Shown: positions 23,616-35,020 of the stretch, in pieces | Position numbering within the stretch: the first letter of the stretch is position 1 | Layout of the letters: every line of letters begins with the position of its first letter | NCBI RefSeq assembly: GCF_030272615.1 | Contig: NC_081414.1 | Coordinates: 308,427,164 to 308,491,163 of the forward strand | Reading direction: 5' to 3' | DNA length: 64,000 nt | Origin: Cryptomeria japonica | Taxonomy: Eukaryota > Streptophyta > Pinopsida > Cupressales > Cupressaceae | The notes under the pieces: model-generated | Told to the model about the DNA's origin: nothing | What the model saw: only the letters and a program-made list of their open reading frames with translations | The model's database searches: none | Program-made: the position numbers and the translations under genes

Positions 23616-25204
23616 TCAGTGAGTACTAGATAGGGGTAGGACCCCTAACTTACTTCTGAGATACTCAAAAGTGTCCCTTGGTAGTGGCTTTGTGAAGATG
23701 TCTGCTATTTGTTCCTTTGTGCTAACATACTCCAGCACAACTTTCTTTTCTTGAACTTCTTCTCTTAGATAATGATACTTTATAGAGATATGCTTTGTCT
23801 TAGAGTGCATTACCGGATTCTTTGAAATGTTAATAGCACTTGTATTATCACAAAATATAGTTACTTGTTTGGTAACTTTCTCATTCATACCTTCCAACAA
23901 TTGTTTGATCCATGCTATATTGGTACAATTCAATGCTACAGTGACATATTTAGCTTCAGTTGTTGACTGTGAAATGCATCCTTGTTTCTTGCTAAGCCAA
24001 CTCACTAGTCTTTCTCCCAAAAAGAAATCTCCACTGCTTGTGCTTTTCATGTCATCAATATTTCCTGCCCAATCAGCATTAGTATAGACTTTTAAGTCAA
24101 AATAATTCCTCTTTTTATAAAGTAAACCATAATCTTCAATGCCTCTCAAGTATCTGAAAATTCTCTTGATTGTTGTCATATGGGTTTCTTTGGGATCTGC
24201 AGAAAATCTTCAAGCTATACCTACTGCATGTTCTATATCAGGCCTGTTGTGAACTACATATTGCAACTTTCCAATCATAGATCAATAAAGTGTCTCATCA
24301 ACAGATGCAGATTCATCACTCTTTGATAGTTTACAATTAGTAGTCATAGGAGTACTTATAGGTTTAGAATCCTCCATTCCAAATTTCTTCAAGATTTCCT
24401 TTATATACTTGGATTGACTAATGAAAATCCCATTTTCATTTGTAGTATTTGTAAACCTATAAAATACTTTATTTCACTGATTAATGACATCTCAAATTCT
24501 TTGCACATTTCATTTCTAAAGTTCTTGCATAAAGAATCATTACCACAAAAAATAATATCATCAACAAATATGGCTGAAATCAGTATTCCATTCTCCTCAT
24601 CATTCTTCATATACATGTTGTTGTTTTCACTAGTCCTCATAAATCCAATCTTGATTAAGTAAGAGTGAAACCTTTCATACCATGCTCTGGGTGCTTGCTT
24701 TAGGCCCTATAAAGCTTTGTTCAACTTACATACCTAATTTTTATTCTTCTCTTCATTAAATCCTTCAAGCTGTTCAATATAGACTTCTTCTTCTAGTACA
24801 CCATTCAAAAATGTAGATTTAACATCCATTTGATATACCTTGAAATTTTTGTAAGCAGCATATGCCAACAATATTCTCACTCCTTCAAGTCTTGCCACAG
24901 GTGCAAAAGTCTCACCATAGTCTATTCCCTCTTCTTGAGCATAACCTTTGCAAACTAGTCTTTCTTTATTCTGAATGACCTCACCTTTTTCATTTAGCTT
25001 ATTTATGAAAATCCACTTTGTACCGATTACATTTTTCTCTTTTGGTCTTGGGACTAGTGTCCATGTTTCATTTTTCTTGATTTGTTCAATCTCGTCTATC
25101 ATAGCATTCACCCAATCTTCATTGCTTAATGCCTCTTTTACTATCCTTGGTTCAAACTTGGATATCAGACATGTGTTCTGTCTCAGTTTGTTCCTTGTCA
25201 TCAC
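23616..25204 (-). pseudogene. pol: Reverse transcriptase and RNase H of C
   Basis: RT opens at 25204 with the [20 protein letters not shown] block, then [19 protein letters not shown] and [13 protein letters not shown]. After stops and a frame change the catalytic AIFVDDIIFCGND motif lies in 24401-24640. The RNase H part (23616-24179) is a 187-codon open stretch with YTNADWAGN, STTEAKYV and the CDNTSAINISKNPVMHSKTK block. It ends naturally in KPLPRDTFEYLRSKLGVLPL. These are the replication enzymes of a copia element. Frame breaks between RT blocks abolish function. Confidence 0.9.
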
Positions 25205-26720
25205 TGGAGCATCCTTATCTCCTATAATCTAACTTGATTCATTATTTCTTTTGACATATTTTTCTAATATAGGCTCAGTAGGCTTTGTATGATCTTCTTC
25301 ATCACTCGGTAACTGAGTATTTTCTTCATTGGCTTTCTTGGTTAGACTTCTCGGTTGTACATATACAAACTCTTCATAATCTTCTAGTTCTTTGCAGTTT
25401 CCTTCATCATTCCTTTCTGCATATTCATCAATTTTCACATTTGCACTTTCCATTATTTTGTTAGATGATTTGATCAGACATTTAAATGCTTTACTCCTAG
25501 AGGAATAACCAAGAAATATTCCTTCCTCTCTTTTCTGATCAAATTTTCCATTTCTATCATCTTTGTGAACATAACATCTACTTCCAAATATTTTAAAATA
25601 ACTTACATTTGGTTTCTTGTCATACTAGATTTCATACAGTGTCTTCATAGTTCCTTTCTTTAGTTGTACTCGGTTCAGGGTGTAAACTGCAGTGCTTATT
25701 GCTTCTCTCCAAAATATTTGAGGTACTCTCCTTTCTATCATCAAGGTTCTAGCACAATCTACAATTGATCTATTTCTTCTTTCAGCTATCCCATTTTGTT
25801 GTGGTGTTCTCGGTGTAGACACTTGTCTCTTTATACCATGATCATTGCAAAATAAGTTAAATTCATCAGAAATGAACTCTCCTCCTCTATCAGATCTTAG
25901 ACATTTCAACTGTCTTCTCTGTTTCATTTTCAACTCTTGCCTTATACCATTTGAACATTTGAAAGGCTTCTGATTTCATAACTAACATCATCCTTGAGTA
26001 ATCATCCACAAATAATATGAAGTATTTATCACCATATTAACTTTGAACTTTCATAGGACCACAAAGATCAGTGTGTACAAGATCTAAAATTCCTTCAAAA
26101 GTGTAAGACTTACTTGTAAAGCTTGATTTTGTCATCTTACCCATCTAGCATCCTTGACATATTGCATTCTCGGGTTTTTCCAAGCTTGGTAGACCTCTTA
26201 CTCGGTGCTTCTTACTTATTTTGATCAAGTTATCAAAATTTACATGACAAAAGCTTTTATGCCATAACCAAGTGTCTTCTATTTTTGTATACAGACAATT
26301 GTTCCGAGTTGAGTCAAGATGAAATGTATTACCTCTTGTTTGAGTCCTGGTAGCAGCCAACTTTCCATGTTTGTCATGAACTTTGACAATTCCTTTCTGA
26401 AATTCTATTTGGTATCCTGTATTGTTTAGTTGCGCTACACTCAACAAATTGTATTTCAGACCTTCAACCCAATATACATCATCACATTTAGCATTGTCAA
26501 GAAGTGTGATATATCCTTTACCTTTCATAGGACATGGTGCATCATTACCAAATCTTACATAACCTCCATCATAATCTTCTAATTTAACAAACTTGTGTTT
26601 ATCACCTATCATGTGATGTGAGCATCCACTATCTATGATCGAAGAATCATTATTATTTATGTGTGATATTAAGGCTTTTTCTTCATACCTTTCTTCATCT
26701 GATCCATCTTTGATAGCCAC
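25205..26720 (-). pseudogene. pol: Protease and integrase of C
   Basis: The 191-codon frame 26145-26720 has the protease active site IIDSGCSHHMIGDKHKF, then the GAG-pre-integrase block (DTWLWHKSFCHVNFDNL) and the first integrase zinc ligands (NAICQGC). It stops at a TAG where CAG fits. The integrase core continues in fragments. The frame 25625-25933 has LRSDRGGEFISDEF and the catalytic-Glu block TPQQNGIAERRNRSIVD. The linker 25229-25453 is acidic (KANEENTQLPSDEED). The order and motifs are clearly copia. It is inactive because of stops and shifts. Confidence 0.88.
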
Positions 26721-26843
26721 ATATATAGCTTCCTCTATCTTAGTCCCATCAGATTTATCATCATTGGATTCCTCATCAGCTACTAGACATGTCTTTCTAT
26801 CTCTCCTTCTGAAGTCTTGGTGTCCTTTGTAGTGGTTGTCTTT

Positions 26844-27782
26844 CTATCTGTCATCTCGGTATTCTCTCTTTTCCCTATATTCTTTTTCAGGACAATTTAA
26901 AGACATATGTCCAATTTTATCACAGTTAAAATATTTCAAAGGTAACTTTCCTTTATACTTACCTTTGCCTCTTGGTAACCTTCTGGCCAATAATGCTTCA
27001 AACTCTTCTTGCTTTCTGATTTCCTCATATAGTTTGTGTACTTCTTTCATGTTTTTGCGAAATCTCTCACTTGCTCCATTGTGATTTCCTTCAGCATACT
27101 TATACATTCTATCATTGTAATCATTAGATTCATCAAGATGAAAAGAACTGAATGCAGATTCAACTTTGTTTACTAAAGACCCACTATTATCAAAATTACT
27201 CAACTCAAAAGCATGTAGCTTACCGATAGTAGCATCCAAAGAGATTGGCATGTTTGGTACATACCTTAATTCATTAATTATAGAGACTCAAATGACATAA
27301 GCAAGTAGAAGTGTTCTCAGCAACTTACTTGTTACATCCTTTTCTTCAATAGTTACTCCTGCTCCTTTGATTTGATTGACAATTTCCTTTAACCTTATAC
27401 TATATTGGATTATGTTCTCACCTTCATTCATTCCCATGGATTCAAGTTGTCCTCTTAGACTATCTACTTTTTCTCTTTGAACATGTTCATCACCAACATA
27501 CACAAATATAAGCTTATTCCACATAGCTTTGGCATCATTACAACCTTCTAGATCATTAAACTCTGAGTCGGTCAATGCTGATGTTATTTCAATTATTGCT
27601 TGAATATCTTCTTGCTTTGCCTTTATCTCTTCCATTATCATCGGGTAGGTGCTTGGTGCTGTGTAATCATTCTCTAGATAATATGTTGTATATTCTCCAA
27701 TTCCTGATAAGTGCAGCTTCATCCTTTTCTGCCATGTGGAGAAACTTGACTTGTTCAACTTTGGTGCATCCCTTTTATACAT
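26844..27782 (-). pseudogene. gag: Gag of C
   Basis: The likely start is the ATG at 27782 (MYKRDAPKLNKSS), since the frame open further upstream has no ATG. The capsid core (UBN2 type) includes FSTWQKRMKLHLSGIGEY, MWNKLIFVYVGDEHVQREK and LRGQLESMGMNEGENIIQY. It is interrupted near 27288, then continues at 26844-27251 with VNKVESAFSSFHLDESND and ends with a damaged zinc knuckle, YFNCDKIGHMSLNC, whose first Cys is Tyr. Gag forms the particle and packages RNA. It is dead as it stands. Confidence 0.88.
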
Positions 27783-27830
27783 CTTCAGATCTTGCCTCAA
27801 GTTCCTTTAAACTTTTCTTTTGGAGTTCTA

Positions 27831-27842
27831 GCTCTGATACCA
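27831..27842 (-). other. Primer-binding site of C
   Basis: TGGTATCAGAGC on the - strand, two bases from the LTR, complementary to the initiator-Met tRNA 3' end. Confidence 0.92.
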
Positions 27843-27844
27843 AT

Positions 27845-28460
27845 TGTTAGTTAGATGAGAGGGGGGGGGTGAATCACATAAACTCACAATTCAAAATATT
27901 CATCAGATTCAACCTTGATAGAACTTACTTGATATGCAACTATGACTGTAAATCATTCAAACTCATAAACTGATAAACTTGAAACAATAAAACACATTCA
28001 ACACTAGATTTAACATGGAAACCCAAATAAGGAAAAACCACTGTGGGATTTTGGACCCACTAAGAAAATATACTCTTCTAGAGTATGCTCAGTTAAAAGC
28101 CAATCTTGTTAAAGATTACATAAACACATTGCTAGATGTGACCCGGTCAAGGGATTTCCCTCAGATTTATCAGAATCTTGCACTTTGTTAGAAGTGACCT
28201 TGTCAAAGGATTTCAAACACTCATTCAAAATGTTACCTTGCTATAGGATTTACAAATAAGACTGTTAGGTCCACTCAGTTAAGAGATTTCCTGTCACTTA
28301 CAAAAATAAATAATAGTAATAAAATATATCTGCAACTTCACATCTAAAATGTTAAAGCAGACTCTATGTGTTCAAAATAATCCTATCATAAAACTTATCT
28401 TCCTCCTTGTTGGGCTTCTCAATCCATTTTTCAATCAGATCTCCAATCTTCTGTACTCGG
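27845..28460 (-). repeat. 5' LTR of C, first part
   Basis: Matches the start of 21772-23245 and has a nine-G run in place of seven. It breaks off after CTGTACTCGG, where D is inserted. CTCGG at 28456-28460 is the left target duplication of D. Confidence 0.93.
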
Positions 28461-29664
28461 TGTAAAGCGGAAAATCGCGATCGAACCCTAGTTGCTCTCC
28501 CCTCTTCCAACTCCAAGGAGAGAGAAGGGAGATTCACTAGGGTTGATGGTTTTCACTTAGGGGAGAGACTTTACATTCAAAAGAGGGGTTGAAAACCCAC
28601 AAGATCCAATCCCACGCAATGCAAGATTGGATGCTAAATGAGTTTCAAGGGTTACGATAGCAAGGCTACCCTCTTTTGTAAAGAATGTGCATAGAAGAAT
28701 TAAGCTAGGAATGCATAGAAAGTGAGAAAGATTCTCTTATAAACTGAGATAGGAATACAGTATGAAGCTGCGGACCTGGAATTAGCAGTAAAATGTCGAT
28801 ACGGTGCTGTCCTGTAAATTTGAGTGAAAGTTGTCGGGACGATGGCGCCCGAGCGCCACGGTCCTCCGAAAAATCCGCGAAACGAAGGGGGATCTGTTCG
28901 TCTCTGCACAAGGATTCCAGATCTTCAATTTCAGCCGCGTACCTGCAACCTACACATAGAAAAGCGAAGACGATTGGGGGGTTAGGGATTAGGGGTTTGC
29001 CTTTAGGTCAAACCCCAGTTTTGGAATTAACCAAGAAATGAGCAATGCTGTAAATGTAAATGTCTGTAATGAAAAACAAGTACTAATACCTTGTTGTAAG
29101 GATGTTTGTATCCTTATGTGCAAAGGTATAGATTTTGTATGTTGTAGTAGTATGTTGTAAGTGATCTCCTCTTCAATGGTTGAATCCTTGTCTTGAATGC
29201 AACACTTAGCCTTGAATGGAGACTTGAAATGATCAATTTCTTGAAGGAATGCTTGAATGCTTGAATGCTTGAGTATAGTTTCCATGCTTTTTCCGTCATG
29301 TATATCTCTCCCCAAATGAGAGAGGAAAATGTAGTTTATATACTTGTCATTTAGGGCTGATAGACTGATTTTCCCGACCTTAGGCCGACCAGGAAAGATA
29401 ATTTTCCAATTTGCAAACATAAAGACCCAAAGTCCAAAAGAGATCGGGCCCAAAATAGGACCTAGGGACCAGGGCACTAGGCGCTCTGGTCCCACCTCCA
29501 GGGACAGCAGGGTGCAAAGGAGGTTCAGGCCAGGGTGCAAGAAAATGCAGTTTTCAGTGTCATAATCAGGTTTCGGGGTCTCCATTCAGGTTGCGTGTTG
29601 CATCGCCATCGTGAAGACCCAAATGCGGTCGAAATTGCAAGTGTCACAATTTTAGGATGCTACA
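28461..29664 (-). repeat. 3' LTR of D
   Basis: Partner of 35021-36247. It carries stem-loop sequences at 28836-28865 and 29465-29493. A GAATGCTT unit is present in three copies here (about 29239-29262) and two in the partner. It is shorter than the partner because one stem-loop copy is missing. Confidence 0.94.
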
Positions 29665-30416
29665 TTTAGCCCCCACTTTAGCGGGAGTATAGGCGTATGC
29701 TCATACTTCCGGTAAAGTACAAGGAAACAACATTGAAAGACTTTCACCACGTCAAGGAGGCAAGATACACCAAGCCCCCAGTGGACTAAGGATCTTACGA
29801 CTTCGATTGACAAAGTAAAAGGGAAGATCACGAGGGAGAACCATGACTGTCAGTAGTAAGGTTCCCTCACTATGAGTCATGCAAGAAAGATATCAAAAAT
29901 TTTCAAGGCAAGGTTAAATTTGCCAAGAAATTTTCAAGTATCTTGAAAAGATATGAATGGGATGTATGCCCCCCTACGTTAAAGCGATCGCACACGCCTC
30001 ACCGGGGGTGATTGCTTTAAGGTAGTGATACATATAAGAAAATGAAAAAGGGAAAGGAGCACATTATCACAAGGATTTATCCCCCAAGTGTGAGATAAGC
30101 CCAAGGATAATAGACACAAAACACAAAGCACAAGGTGACTTCGCTTTCCTCGGGGTCAGTATGCTGTATGATAATTCATGTATATATATCATATGTATGT
30201 ATGCATAATTGTTCTTCATTCCCCAATCAAGGAAGGTCACCTAGAAGAAGGGAACACATGTGTCTTTTGAGTCAACATGAGAGAGACCAAAAGAGATCTC
30301 AATGCTTTGCATCGTCCTCAAGTAGACAACACCAAGGACAACAAATAGAAGAATGAGAATAATGTATAGAAGAAGTAACACAAGAGAGGAGGAGAGAATC
30401 TGCTATGCTAATGTAT
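29665..30416 (-). other. 3' untranslated tail and purine tract of D
   Basis: The sequence next to the LTR is the complement of TTTAGCCCCCACTTTAGCGG, the likely plus-strand primer tract. Three more C-rich runs follow (29774, 29967 and 30080). Positions 29980-30021 form an inverted repeat, TTAAAGCGATCGC with GTGATTGCTTTAA. No frame here resembles an enzyme. Confidence 0.7.
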
Positions 30417-33400
30417 CTAGTCTAGCACGTCATCTACCCCCCGATCTTGCTGATCAATGTTTCGGGAAGGCAGGGAACACGCTAGAGGAGGAACATTCAA
30501 CACAGCAGATGGAGCTATCACAAGATCCAAACAAGGGCTATGTTCATATCCCAAGCCACGGTGTTCTTGTCTAGGAGCTAGGATAAGTGCTTTAGAAAAT
30601 TCATTGGATAAATGGTTATCAATATCAACAAGTTCATATTCACTATCAGAAGCAAGAGAAGTAGCATTTTCATCATGAATAACATTTTCATCTATAGCAT
30701 CATCAAGATTTATAAAAATAGGGTCTTTAATTTGCACAGGATCAAGACCATCATGCATCTTATGTTTAGGAGATTTTGGAGAAAATGGAATAATGCTTGT
30801 TGAAGGTGTTTTTGGAGATTGCAAAGTTTGAGAAGTAGCTGCTTGAGCTCTAAGACGACGCTTTCATCGGCGTTCACGTGCAGAACGATTTTGTCTAGTC
30901 TTAGTAGGAAGTGAAGAAGATTGAGGAGGAGGAATGTTCCCATCCTTATCACTTGGGTGTTTAGTTTGTGGTCTCTTAGGCTGGATAATAGGAGAAGAAG
31001 AAGGTCTCTTCTCTCTATAAAAAGAAGGAGGAGGGACTGCTCCATACAAAGGAGGAATATTTGGTTTAGGAAGAAGACCAAGTCCATCATGACGAGGAGG
31101 TATAGGTCTACTTTTAGGAAGTTTATTAATCATAGGCATAGTCACATCCATAGGGATGGGTTGGGAATCTTCTTGAGGAAAGACATTAGTTTTATCTTTC
31201 AAAGGAAGAACTTCCTTCTCAAGAATGATAGGAATGTCAAGTTTGGGTGTTCTAGGTTCACTTAGAGATAGGATCATATCTGTTTTCCACTTTTGATAAG
31301 ATTTGAAAAGATGATCACTTCGCGGAGGAAGAGATTGGAATTGTTTAGGCCAAAAGTAATCAATAGGAACGCTAGAAGTTCTTTCAGCTGGTTTAAAGAG
31401 ACTATGATTGACAGTAACAACTTCACCATTATGGGGAAATTTCAAACACTTATGAATAGGAGAAGCAATAGCTTTCATGGAAGATAGCCAAGGATAGCCA
31501 AGCTTCACACGAAATTTTTCGGAAGATGGAATAATAGCAAAGTCCACATCAAGGGATTTGTTATGGACCTCAATAGGTAATGTAATAGAACCAATTGCAG
31601 GAGAAGAAAATGCATCAAATAATTTCACAACCACATCTGTTTTGTCATAGATCACTTGATTCAATTGCAAAGTAAAAAGAAATTCTTCAGTAATAACATT
31701 AACCATACAAGAAGGATCAATAAGCACTCCATGGCAAGGTGTGTTCTTGACTTTTGCAACTATATATAAAGGACCATCAGGTGCCCTAATGGTTTCACTA
31801 GAATTAAATGTGATGGAAGGTTCTTTAGGGATTTTCTGTTGCTCCACAAAGTTAATCACATTCAGAGTCATAGACACAAGATCATCAGGTGAGACAGAGG
31901 AATCAGTAGTATCAATCGCATTAGAGGTATGAGAAGGCAATGGATCAGTGAAAATCTGAAGATTTTGGTTAGGAAGAGCTACAAATGTGTTGCCTTTATC
32001 ATTCACACCAGAAACAGAGATAGTATTATTATCAATCAAATCTTGAATTTTCCCCTTTAAAGCAAAACATTTTTCAGTATCATGCCCAGGTTGACGATGA
32101 AATTGACAAAAAGATTTGTTATCAAAATAAGGTGAAGTAATTTTTGCAGGATCAATTTGCCTTATAGGAGGAAGAGTAAGCACATTTTGTTCCAATAACT
32201 TATTCATAATATTATGCAATGATTCATTCAAAGGAGTATACTTTCTTTCTTTCTTGAAAAATTTAGAAATAGGAGGCACACCTGATGCTGCATTCACATT
32301 GTTGTTGATGATGTTTTCATTGAATTTGATGGAATCTTTGTTCAGTTTAAACTTCCCAAATGGTTGTTGACTACTATCACCCTTTTCACTCGGAGTCATA
32401 GGATGTGATTGTTCCATTTGACTCACAGTCAGTTGATAATTGTGAAGAGTTGCACACAACTGTTGGAAAGAAGTAAACTCAGAAAACAAAAGTTTGTCTC
32501 GAATGTCTTTTTGTAAATTAGAAATAAAGATTCTTTGAATATCATTGTCAGGCACTGGAAAGAAATTTGAGCATACAAATGCTTATATCTACCAATGAAA
32601 TCAGTCACTTTTTCTTTAACACCTTGTTTACAATGCATTAAATCAATCAAAGTAACTTTAGGACTTATATTGTTTTGAAATTGTTGAATGAAAGCATTTG
32701 CAAGTTGTTTGAAAGAAGTAATAGAATAGGAAGGCAATGAGCAATACCATTGTAGGGCTTTGTCTCTTAATGTTCTGGTAAACAGTTTTGCAAGCAACCT
32801 TTGGTCATAAGCAAAATCAGTACATATTGTTTGAAAAGTCTTAACATGTGTTAGAGGATCACCTTTACCATTATAAAGCTCCAAATGTGGAATTTCAACA
32901 TGTTTAGGAGGGATAGCTCGAACAATGTCAAGAGAAAGTGGGCTCGCAACATCAAATCTGGGCACACTAAACTTAGATTGATTCATAGAGGCAATTTGTT
33001 GCTGTAAAGAAGAGACAGTTTGTGCAAGATTGTTAATGGTCGCTTCAGTCAAAGAGTTCATATTAGACGTGTTAGATTGTGATGGAGGTGTTATGTTATT
33101 GAAAGAAGGTAGAGAGTAAGGTGGTGGGACACTATGATAGTTAGTCATAGAAGATGATTGGACAGGAGGAACACTACAAGGAGGAATGGAAGGGTTAAAT
33201 GAGTGGCCCCCTTGTGTCATGTTCATTTGTGGAGATATAAGAGGAACACTCATTGAAGGAATGAATGAAGAAGTTAGATTGAATGAAGGAAGACGGTTGA
33301 TTGAAGAAGAGGGATTGCCCCCATGACTGGTGATCATAGGAGGAGTGTCTTGTGTTGAAGTAGTCATTATGTTTGATGTAAAAGTAGGTATACTAGCAAT

Positions 33401-33841
33401 AGGAGTCGTCAAAGGAATAGAATGATTGTCTTGAGTAGGAGGTTGTGTATAACCTAAGGTTTCGGCACAACTTTTCATAGGCATCACATTTGAATCCACA
33501 ATGTGTGCAATACCACGCAAAATATCAATTCCATTCTTATCACTTTGAAGCATACATTTTAGACCCTCAATTAAAGGAAGAGCTTGACTATCAGGGTATT
33601 CTTGAGACATCCACTGTCGAAAATCGTCAAATTGGTTATCCAATTTTGAAAGTTGTTCTACAGAAACCTCATGGAGAGCTTCTTCATCATTAAGAGGATT
33701 AGAGGAATTACCCAAGTCCTTGTTAAAAAGGCCATTCAAATTAGGTTCCATCTCCTCAGTAACTAAACCTTGGAAGGACCTAATTCTAAGGCTTCGTCTA
33801 ACGGGAATAGTGTAAGTAGGGCTTATTGTTGTAAAACTCAT
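30417..33841 (-). pseudogene. gag: Gag-protease polyprotein of D
   Basis: From an ATG at 33841 (MSFTTISPTYTIPVRRS) about 1,140 codons run to a stop at 30417. A one-base shift in a T run near 32565 and one in-frame TGA at 30864-30866 (CGA would fit) interrupt it. Domains in order: a Pro/Ser/Thr-rich N-terminal third; a Retrotrans_gag capsid block with ELYNGKGDPLTHVKTF and ALQWYCSLP (about 32690-32900); a CQFHRQPGHDTEKC zinc-knuckle-like motif (about 32060-32110); a retropepsin-like domain with GVLIDPSCMVNVI and KLGYPWLSSMKAI (about 31470-31740); and a Pro-rich, then acidic tail. The active site reads Asp-Pro-Ser, not Asp-Ser/Thr-Gly, so cleavage activity is doubtful. Only these two breaks disable it. 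Confidence 0.88.
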
Positions 33842-35020
33842 GCACTAAAGAAAGAGAAGATTTTGAATTTTAGAGGTAGCAAATTTCAATAAAACCAGCC
33901 AATCTTCCAGATTTAAGCTGTTAAATACAATCAGGACAATCTCCCGAAATTTCGAAAAAAATGTCCGGGACCGTCGCGCTCGGAGTGCACACGGTCCTCG
34001 CAACTTTTTTCGAAATTTGCAGGGATGAAAGTTATGATGATTTTATAGCTAACCTGAAAAAATTGAGTGATTTTACGATCTGTAGATAGGCCAAATTAAA
34101 GTTGCAATCTCAAAATTGAACCCTACCAAGATTGTCGAAAAATGCAAAATTTGAATTTTGAAAAAGAGAGGGAAACTGAAATTTTGAATTTTATGATTTT
34201 AGAGGGAATACCAAAAGCAATGCAAGTTTTGAAGTTTGAAAATTGACTCAATTTCACGCAAAATTCAATTTTGAAAGAGGAAATTAAAGTTGTTGTAATT
34301 AAGCACTTAATTTCAAAAGTCACAAATTGTAAGAATTTGAATAAAGCACTGAAATTTCGAATGAATGCAAACACACTTTTCAAATTTAGGACAATAAGAA
34401 CACAATTTTGACACAAAATTTCAATTTCAATGATTTTTGAATGTTTAGAAGCCTTAATCCAAGCAATCACAAGACCAACTTTGACTGTAATTTTGAAAGT
34501 GTTAGAATTGATAAAATCAGCCAAAATTCTAGATTTTAGCAGGAAAATACAGTAAGATCTAGCTCTCGAAATTTCAGAAAAAATGTCGGGGACGATGGCA
34601 CTCGGAGTGTACACGGTCCTTGCAACTTTTTTCCAAATTTTCAGGGATGAAAGATATTGTGATTTTATTGCGGAATCCAAAGTTACAGCTGATTTGGAGA
34701 TGTTTTGATCAGTGAAATTGTCGGACAAAGGTTGAATCAAGAGGGTTTTAAAAATTAGGGTTTTAACACTTAACCACTTAATTTTCAAAATTAAAGCACA
34801 AATATGAATTGATAATTTGTAATAGAAGGGTAGATCTGAAACAAGCATTAACATTTAGACATTTCACAAGCTTAATTACTAAAAAGAAAATTTAGGGTTT
34901 TTATGCAATTAACCTCTAAAATTTTGTAAAAGATCAAACATGGAAATGTAATCAAGGAATCCAATTTTCAGATCTAATTATGAATAATCAGAAAGGATGT
35001 TCACGTCGGGTTCACCAAAA
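33842..35020 (-). other. Leader of D with duplicated stem-loop block
   Basis: The region lies between primer site and gag, where retroelements carry packaging signals. A block of about 165 bp occurs twice (about 33885-34050 and 34505-34680). Each copy has a hairpin (33967-33998 and 34588-34619) related to those in the LTRs. A 243-codon frame (34123-34854) in the sense direction is rich in Leu, Ile, Lys and Phe and shows no known domain. I treat it as non-coding. Confidence 0.7.
35001..35017 (-). other. Primer-binding site of D
   Basis: TGGTGAACCCGACGTGA on the - strand, three bases from the LTR end. It is not the initiator-Met site of the copia elements. The same site occurs in F1 and F2. 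The matching tRNA was not identified. Confidence 0.75.

Noticed and set aside
28989-29585. 198-codon open frame on the - strand
   Set aside because: Lies wholly in the D LTR. The partner LTR does not keep it open over the same length.
30921-31487. Arg/Lys-rich frames on the + strand
   Set aside because: Antisense shadows of the D gag-protease frame.
34123-34854. 243-codon open frame on the - strand in the D leader
   Set aside because: AT-rich leader with Leu/Ile/Phe/Lys bias, no domain, and it overlaps the duplicated hairpin block. Treated as non-coding, though a leader peptide cannot be excluded.
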